Source: Reyranellaceae bacterium
GTDB taxonomy: Bacteria; Pseudomonadota; Alphaproteobacteria; Reyranellales; Reyranellaceae
Reading direction: 5' to 3'
NCBI GenBank assembly: GCA_022844045.1
Contig: JALHMM010000075.1
Coordinates: forward strand, 1 to 32,614
Length of the DNA stretch: 32,614 nt
In this document: positions 30,971 through 32,614 of the stretch, piece after piece
Position numbering within the stretch: position 1 is the first letter of the stretch
Layout of the letters: each line of letters starts with the position of its first letter
Notes under the pieces: generated by a model
The model's input: only the letters and a program-made list of their open reading frames with translations
The model's database searches: none
Told to the model about the DNA's origin: nothing
Made by a program: the position numbers and the translations under genes

Positions 30971-31773
30971 ATGGATCCGGTGATTTTTCTCGCGCAGGTG
31001 ACCCCGGCACCGGCGCCTGCGCCCGTTCCCTCGGTTCCGCTCACCCCGCCGCCTGGTACGGGCAGTGCCGCCACTGCGTTTGGCGGCCCGGCCATCGACG
31101 TCAGCTTCGTTGGCATGTTCGTCAATGCGCACATCGTCGTGCAGATCGTGATGGTGATGCTGCTGCTCGCCTCGGTGTGGTGCTGGGCGATCATCTTCGA
31201 GAAGACCATCCGGCTGCGCGCGCTGCGCAAGAAAGCCGACAGCTTCGAGAACACCTTCTGGTCCGGTGTTTCCCTCGATGACCTTTACGATCGCGTCGGC
31301 ACCAAGCCCAACGATCCGCTGGGCAGCGTCTTCGCCTCGGCGATGCGGGAGTGGCGCCGGACCTTGTCGAAAGGTCTCGCGCAATCGGCGGCGACGCGCG
31401 CCAACTTGCGCGCGCGCATCGAGCAGGTGATGACCGTCACCGTGCAGCGCGAGATGGAGGCGATCGAGAAGCGCATGACCTTCCTCGCCTCGACCGGCGC
31501 GGCGGCGCCGTTCGTCGGCCTGTTCGGCACGGTGTGGGGCATCATGACCGCCTTCCAGGGCATCGCGATCTCCAAGAACACTTCGCTCGCCGTCGTGGCA
31601 CCGGGCATCGCCGAGGCGCTGTTCGCGACGGCCCTTGGACTTGTGGCGGCGATTCCCGCGGTGCTGGCCTACAACAAGATCAGCAGCGACATCGGGCGTT
31701 TTGGTCAGCGGCTCGAGAACTTCGCCGTCGAGTTCGGCACCATCCTCTCGCGCCAGCTCGAGGAGTCGACCTG

Positions 31774-31774
<1 letters not shown>
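30971..31774 (+). CDS. tolQ: Tol-Pal system protein TolQ
   Basis: 267-residue inner-membrane proton-channel subunit of Tol-Pal, which keeps the outer membrane attached during division. It opens with a long Pro/Ala-rich periplasmic leader (residues 10-38) before helix 1 (IVVQIVMVMLLLASVWCWAIIFEK). Helix 2 and 3 carry FLASTGAAAPFVGLFGTVWGIMTAF and EALFATALGLVAAIPAVLAYN, the MotA/TolQ/ExbB signature. The ATG at 30971 is preceded by TTGGAG. An in-frame start at 30926 is possible but would precede a polar leader. It overlaps tolR as TGATG. Confidence 0.95.
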
Positions 31775-32292
<518 letters not shown>

Positions 32293-32315
32293 TCGCGCGA
32301 GGGTGAGACCCGGCG

Positions 32316-32614
32316 ATGAACGGACGCGGCAGCAGCTCAGGCGACATCGGCGCACCGGTCATCGTGTCGGTGAGCCTGCATGTCCTCGTGCTGGCGGTGA
32401 CGATCTTTGGCCTGCCGGGCTTCACCAAGCCGCCGCCCGAGCAGCCACCGGAGGTCGAGATCATCGACGCCTCGGAGATCGGCAAGCACAGCGCCGCGCC
32501 CAAGGTCGCGCCGCCCAAGCCGCAGGACAAGACCCTGCCGGAGAAGGACGAGCCGACACCGCCCACGCCGATGAAGTCGCCGGACCCGGCCGCCGCGCCG
32601 CCGCCGCCGGAGCC
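32316..32614 (+). CDS. tolA: TolA-like protein (cut by window end)
   Basis: Partial: the first 99 codons are inside the window and the frame is still open at 32614. The sequence starts MNGRGSSSGDIGAPVIV, has one membrane anchor (APVIVSVSLHVLVLAVTIFGLPG, about residues 13-35), then a Pro-rich stretch with VEIIDASEIG and repeated KP and PP units. This matches the N-terminal anchor and the start of the periplasmic shaft of TolA, which links the TolQR motor to TolB-Pal. It begins 23 bp after tolR. Identity rests on context and on the anchor-plus-Pro layout, since the C-domain is outside. Confidence 0.85.
   Translation, partial: MNGRGSSSGDIGAPVIVSVSLHVLVLAVTIFGLPGFTKPPPEQPPEVEIIDASEIGKHSAAPKVAPPKPQDKTLPEKDEPTPPTPMKSPDPAAAPPPPE

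Overview
The window is chromosomal DNA from a high-GC alphaproteobacterium. The evidence is the conserved block DUF4164–zapA–6S RNA–5-formyl-THF cyclo-ligase, the chain ymdB / yebC–ruvC–ruvA–ruvB–ybgC–tolQ–tolR–tolA, the dense coding with many ATGA overlaps, and palindromic intergenic repeats typical of this class. Order or genus cannot be fixed by eye; a Rhodospirillales- or Rhizobiales-like lineage is likely. No tRNA, rRNA, CRISPR array, insertion sequence or phage gene was found.

Layout. (1) 116–6398, minus strand: one tightly coupled operon with an ABC importer of the spermidine/putrescine type (ATPase, Tat-exported binding protein, two permeases), then a ureidoglycolate lyase-like gene and two tandem PuuE-type allantoinase/deacetylase paralogues. 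It looks like a ureide (purine nitrogen) uptake and breakdown unit. (2) 6516–10174, minus: transketolase and GAPDH of central carbon metabolism plus an unknown gene. (3) 10507–12070, plus: DUF4164 coiled-coil protein, zapA, a probable 6S RNA with a plausible promoter and T-rich 3' end, and 5-formyltetrahydrofolate cyclo-ligase. (4) 12113–21982: an accessory stretch holding an amidohydrolase, a secreted DUF302 protein, a NIPSNAP protein, two membrane proteins, a TauD-type dioxygenase, a zinc peptidase beside a Ddl-like ATP-grasp ligase, a BrnT toxin with a helix-turn-helix antitoxin, a GST, a PIMT-like methyltransferase with a secreted partner, and a Rieske oxygenase. (5) 22063–32614, plus: ymdB, yebC, ruvC, ruvA, ruvB, ybgC, tolQ, tolR and the start of tolA. 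This chain is broken by a minus-strand three-gene unit (DJ-1/PfpI, a 48-residue protein, quinone oxidoreductase) and by a LysR/flavin-oxygenase divergent pair between ruvA and ruvB.

The housekeeping backbone covers Holliday junction processing, the Tol envelope system, Z-ring assembly and folate and sugar metabolism. It is interleaved with catabolic and stress genes that look like later insertions. The most unusual non-coding signal is 22882–23151. This relatively AT-rich region has one strand segment able to pair with either of two others, then a further hairpin, then two back-to-back intrinsic terminators. It may be a small RNA or a structured 3' UTR of ymdB. Other signals worth checking are a 15-bp palindrome just before brnT, a dyad beside a putative -35 element of the ureide operon, and a LysR-type dyad in the regulator/oxygenase intergenic space.

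All calls rest on reading the sequence and on knowledge of the protein families; no database search was run.
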